64,000 nucleotides of DNA. Source: Candidatus Latescibacterota bacterium. Its GTDB lineage: Bacteria; JAAXHH01. The position numbers and the translations under genes are program-made. The DNA is taken from NCBI GenBank assembly GCA_012270975.1, contig JAAXHH010000141.1, forward strand, positions 531,089 through 595,088. Direction: 5' to 3'. Below the pieces are notes generated by a model that worked only from the letters and a program-made list of their open reading frames with translations, did not search any database and had not been told where the DNA came from. Shown in pieces: positions 61,839 to 64,000 of the stretch (the stretch's first letter is position 1; every line of letters starts with the position of its first letter).

Positions 61839-62372
61839 TCAGCCGGAGGAACCGGACTGGAGCGAACGCTGCCAGAGAGCCGTGGAATAGAACTCGTAAG
61901 ACGCGGCCTTGTCGGGCACATCGACGAGGTGCACAGTGAACCGGCACGGCACGCCGTTGTCCGGCAGATAGTCCCGAAAGAAGCTGCTATAGGCCCGTGC
62001 ATAGGCTTCCTTCAGCCGGTCCTGTTCGGCGGCGTATCCCACCGGATCCACGAGGGGGTTCGGCGCTTTCGGCTGGCAGCCGAAAGCGTGCACCTCGATG
62101 AAATCGATCTCCTTGAGCGATTTGCAGAGCCCGGCGTCAATCAGCCACTTCTCCCAGCTTTGAAAGACGAGCGGTATCTCCTGGTCCGGTTCCATCGATA
62201 TCAGGTCGTCCCGCTCCAGTACGCCCTTGGCGGAATAGCCGCCCGTGAGACCGGCGAAATAGATCTTCAGGTCGCCGTCCGGCTGCTCCTCGGTCACCAG
62301 GGCCGACAGCACCGGGCTGTCCCCGTGGTAATAGTAGGTCAACTTGCCGCGCTTTTTGATGTTGAAAGCCAT
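61839..62372 (-). CDS. Unknown conserved-looking protein (177 aa)
   Basis: This 177-residue protein is not recognised. It starts MAFNIKKRGKLTYYYHGDSPVLSALVTEEQPDGDLKIYFAGLTGG and looks like a globular mixed alpha/beta protein. It has a pattern DFIEVHAFGCQPKAPNPLVDP in the middle, then a helical, tyrosine-rich segment. No signal peptide, membrane helix or metal motif is seen. It lies 239 bp before the RraA gene with a promoter in between, so it is probably a separate unit upstream of the sulfatase operon. It may be real because codon use resembles its neighbours. Confidence 0.6.
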   Translation of the reverse strand: MAFNIKKRGKLTYYYHGDSPVLSALVTEEQPDGDLKIYFAGLTGGYSAKGVLERDDLISMEPDQEIPLVFQSWEKWLIDAGLCKSLKEIDFIEVHAFGCQPKAPNPLVDPVGYAAEQDRLKEAYARAYSSFFRDYLPDNGVPCRFTVHLVDVPDKAASYEFYSTALWQRSLQSGSSG

Positions 62373-62712
62373 TGAATCTCCTCGTGAAAGTTATAGTTCT
62401 TCGTACGTTTCGTGCTTAATTCATCCGCTATTGGAGAAGGTATCTTTGCAAGGGTAATTTACTGCGCGTGTCAAGGTCAAGCATGGTACTTCCAACGATA
62501 CCGCACAGCTTGCACTTTCCCTCATTCACCGAGGCCATAATGGTCTTTGGTCTATACGGTTTCGCCATGTATATTCCATTCCCTCGTGGTCGCCGGACTA
62601 TCCGGGACTTCCGGGAGTCCAGTGCAGTGCGATCGTGGGTCCGGAATCATCTCGATGCCTTGTCGGCATCGTGCCTCCAGCGAAAGCGCGTCGATTCGAA
62701 GCCGAACTCATC
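62373..62712. other. Gap before the SelD fusion gene
   Basis: No gene is supported in these 340 bp. CGATGCC/GGCATCG (62653-62671, loop of 5) can form a hairpin about 40 bp before the fusion gene. On the minus strand a double -35-like TTGACCTTGACA lies near 62469-62487, but no good -10 follows. No tRNA fold was found. Confidence 0.4.
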
Positions 62713-64000
62713 ATGAACCAGGCAACCCCCTTCAAAAAAGACCTCGTGCTGGTCGGCGGCGGCCACTCGCACGTGCAGGTGATCCGCATGCTGGCCATGA
62801 AAAGGGCCCTGCGCGGTATCCGCGTCACGCTCATCTCGGACGAATCCACCGTCTGCTATTCCGGCATGCTGCCCGGCTGTCTCGCCGGGCTGTACCGCAC
62901 CGACGAAATGGAAATGGAACTGAGGCCGCTGTGTACCTGGGCGGGCATCCGGTTCGTCCGGGCACGGGTGGCCGGCCTCGATCCGACCATCCAGCAAGTT
63001 CACTTCGAAGACGGCCGGCCGCCTCTCGCCTACGATGCCCTTTCGATCAACATCGGTTCGATTCCCAGGGGGATGGATACCCCGGACGTACGGGAATACG
63101 CCGTGCCCACGAGGCCGCTCGGACTGCTGCTGAGAAGGGTTCACCAGTTCGAGGAAAACCATCGCCCCGACGGACAACCCATGCGGATCGTCATTGCGGG
63201 CGGAGGAGCCGCGGGCGTGGAACTGGCCTTCGCCATGCATTCGAGATGGGGGGAGCGTTTCGCACCCGTCCAAATCACACTCGTGGAATCGAATCCCACC
63301 CTGCTTACCGGGCATAATCCCAGGGTCGCCGGCGTTATAGGACGATATCTCGACGAGAAGGGGATTACCTGCCTGACCGGGCTTCGGGTCGCGGGCGTGG
63401 ATGAATCGGGCGTTCATTTTGACGAACATCCCTCTCTGCCCTGCGACTTCCTGCTCTGGGCGACGGGCGGGGCACCGCCCGGTCTGTTGAAAAGAACGAA
63501 CCTCGCGACCAGCGACTCCGGTTTCATCCGGGTGCGGCCCACGCTCCAGGTCCTGGGTTACGACAATGTCTTCGCCGCGGGGGACTGTATCGAGTTTCCC
63601 TCTCGTTCCCTGCCCAAATCGGGTGTGTACGCGGTTCGGGAAGGACCGGTCCTGGCGCGTAACATCCATGCCTGGCTCGAAAACCGGTCCCTGGTTCCAT
63701 ACAAACCCCAGACCTCGGCGCTCGCGCTGTTGATGACCGGGACACGGAACGCCGTCGCGAGCCGGCGGCTGATTTCCTCTCACGGTCCCTGGGTCTGGCG
63801 CCTGAAGAACTGGATCGACCGGCGCTGGATGAGAAAGTTCGAACCATCCCTGCTGCCGCCTATGGATCCGGCCGGCGATTCGCACACCGCCAATAAGGAA
63901 GTCGACCGGGACGCGGACGAGGCAGCCATGCGGTGCGCCGGATGCGGGGCCAAGGTCGGATCGACCGTGCTGACTGGCGTGCTCGACGAACTGGAAGTAT
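62713..64000 (+). CDS. selD: FAD-dependent oxidoreductase fused to selenophosphate synthetase SelD (cut by window edge)
   Basis: The visible 429 residues begin with a NADH-dehydrogenase-like flavoprotein: FAD motif LVGGGHSHV near residue 13, second dinucleotide motif VIAGGGAAGVEL near 157, and the FAD-binding end VFAAGDCIEFP near 291. After a charged linker comes AMRCAGCGAKVG (Cys408 to Gly412), which is the N terminus of SelD with the catalytic Cys in the GCG position. The frame is open to the window edge. SelD makes selenophosphate for selenocysteine and selenouridine. Such fusions are known in some bacteria; the flavin domain may supply reduced selenium. The ribosome site at the ATG is weak. 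Confidence 0.9.
   Translation, partial: MNQATPFKKDLVLVGGGHSHVQVIRMLAMKRALRGIRVTLISDESTVCYSGMLPGCLAGLYRTDEMEMELRPLCTWAGIRFVRARVAGLDPTIQQVHFEDGRPPLAYDALSINIGSIPRGMDTPDVREYAVPTRPLGLLLRRVHQFEENHRPDGQPMRIVIAGGGAAGVELAFAMHSRWGERFAPVQITLVESNPTLLTGHNPRVAGVIGRYLDEKGITCLTGLRVAGVDESGVHFDEHPSLPCDFLLWATGGAPPGLLKRTNLATSDSGFIRVRPTLQVLGYDNVFAAGDCIEFPSRSLPKSGVYAVREGPVLARNIHAWLENRSLVPYKPQTSALALLMTGTRNAVASRRLISSHGPWVWRLKNWIDRRWMRKFEPSLLPPMDPAGDSHTANKEVDRDADEAAMRCAGCGAKVGSTVLTGVLDELEV

Noticed and set aside
62580-62700. Possible tRNA, including a selenocysteine tRNA, near the SelD fusion
   Set aside because: A few short inverted repeats occur but no cloverleaf, no GTTCGA-type T-loop with pairing arms and no 3' CCA-proximal stem could be built.
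62647-63885. Open frame of 412 codons on the minus strand
   Set aside because: Antisense shadow of the FAD-SelD fusion; the plus-strand frame has intact dinucleotide motifs.

Overview
The window comes from a G+C-rich, diderm (LPS-making) bacterium with a respiratory metabolism. Evidence is an MsbA-type lipid A flippase, GT9/GT2 LPS-core-type glycosyltransferases, a TonB-dependent receptor, a beta-barrel outer membrane protein and a complete 14-subunit complex I operon. Clustered sulfatases, phytanoyl-CoA-dioxygenase-like enzymes and an RraA-like protein resemble gene content reported for uncultured marine FCB-group or Latescibacterota/Gemmatimonadota-like bacteria. That placement is inference; no rRNA gene is present to test it. 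Several promoters have near-consensus TTGACA / 16-17 bp / TATAAT-like sigma70 form.

Layout. 1-2403: start of a division/cell-wall cluster on the minus strand (mraZ, rsmH, ftsL, ftsI cut by the window edge) with a sigma70 promoter and a three-repeat MraZ operator. 2404-2735: gene-poor gap with hairpins. 2736-6035: proC, prmC, prfA, rpmE (minus). 6281-8101: a membrane-anchored PpiD/SurA-like folding factor (plus). 8187-12588: rng, rplU, rpmA and a large phosphohexomutase (minus). 12675-27494: a surface-glycan island on the minus strand (three GT9, four GT2 and one GT4 glycosyltransferases, MsbA, a SPASM radical SAM enzyme, a methyltransferase, a two-subunit sodium:solute symporter and a polyprenyl diphosphate synthase). 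27621-42043: nuoA-N in order, with pyrE inserted between nuoB and nuoC. 42275-50777: scattered single genes (mtnP, a PhyH dioxygenase, an M1 aminopeptidase, a cold-shock gene with terminator, a divergent outer membrane pair, a GOLPH3/GPP34-like protein). 50900-62372: a co-oriented island with three Cys-type sulfatases, their radical SAM maturase, a second PhyH enzyme, an orphan peptide-type binding protein, an RraA-like protein and two unknowns. 62713-64000: a FAD oxidoreductase fused to the start of selenophosphate synthetase SelD, cut by the edge.

How parts work together: prmC next to prfA pairs the release-factor methyltransferase with its substrate; rng, rplU and rpmA share a promoter; the glycan island can build, modify and flip LPS; the last island looks like a pathway that captures a sulfated organic substrate, removes sulfate and oxidises the product.

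The most interesting items are the sulfatase/dioxygenase island, two tandem duplications that copy gene 3' ends together with their stop codons, the SelD fusion, the bacterial GOLPH3 homologue, pyrE inside nuo, and a prenyltransferase whose homology-supported start is an ATA codon. No tRNA, rRNA, insertion sequence or CRISPR array was seen.
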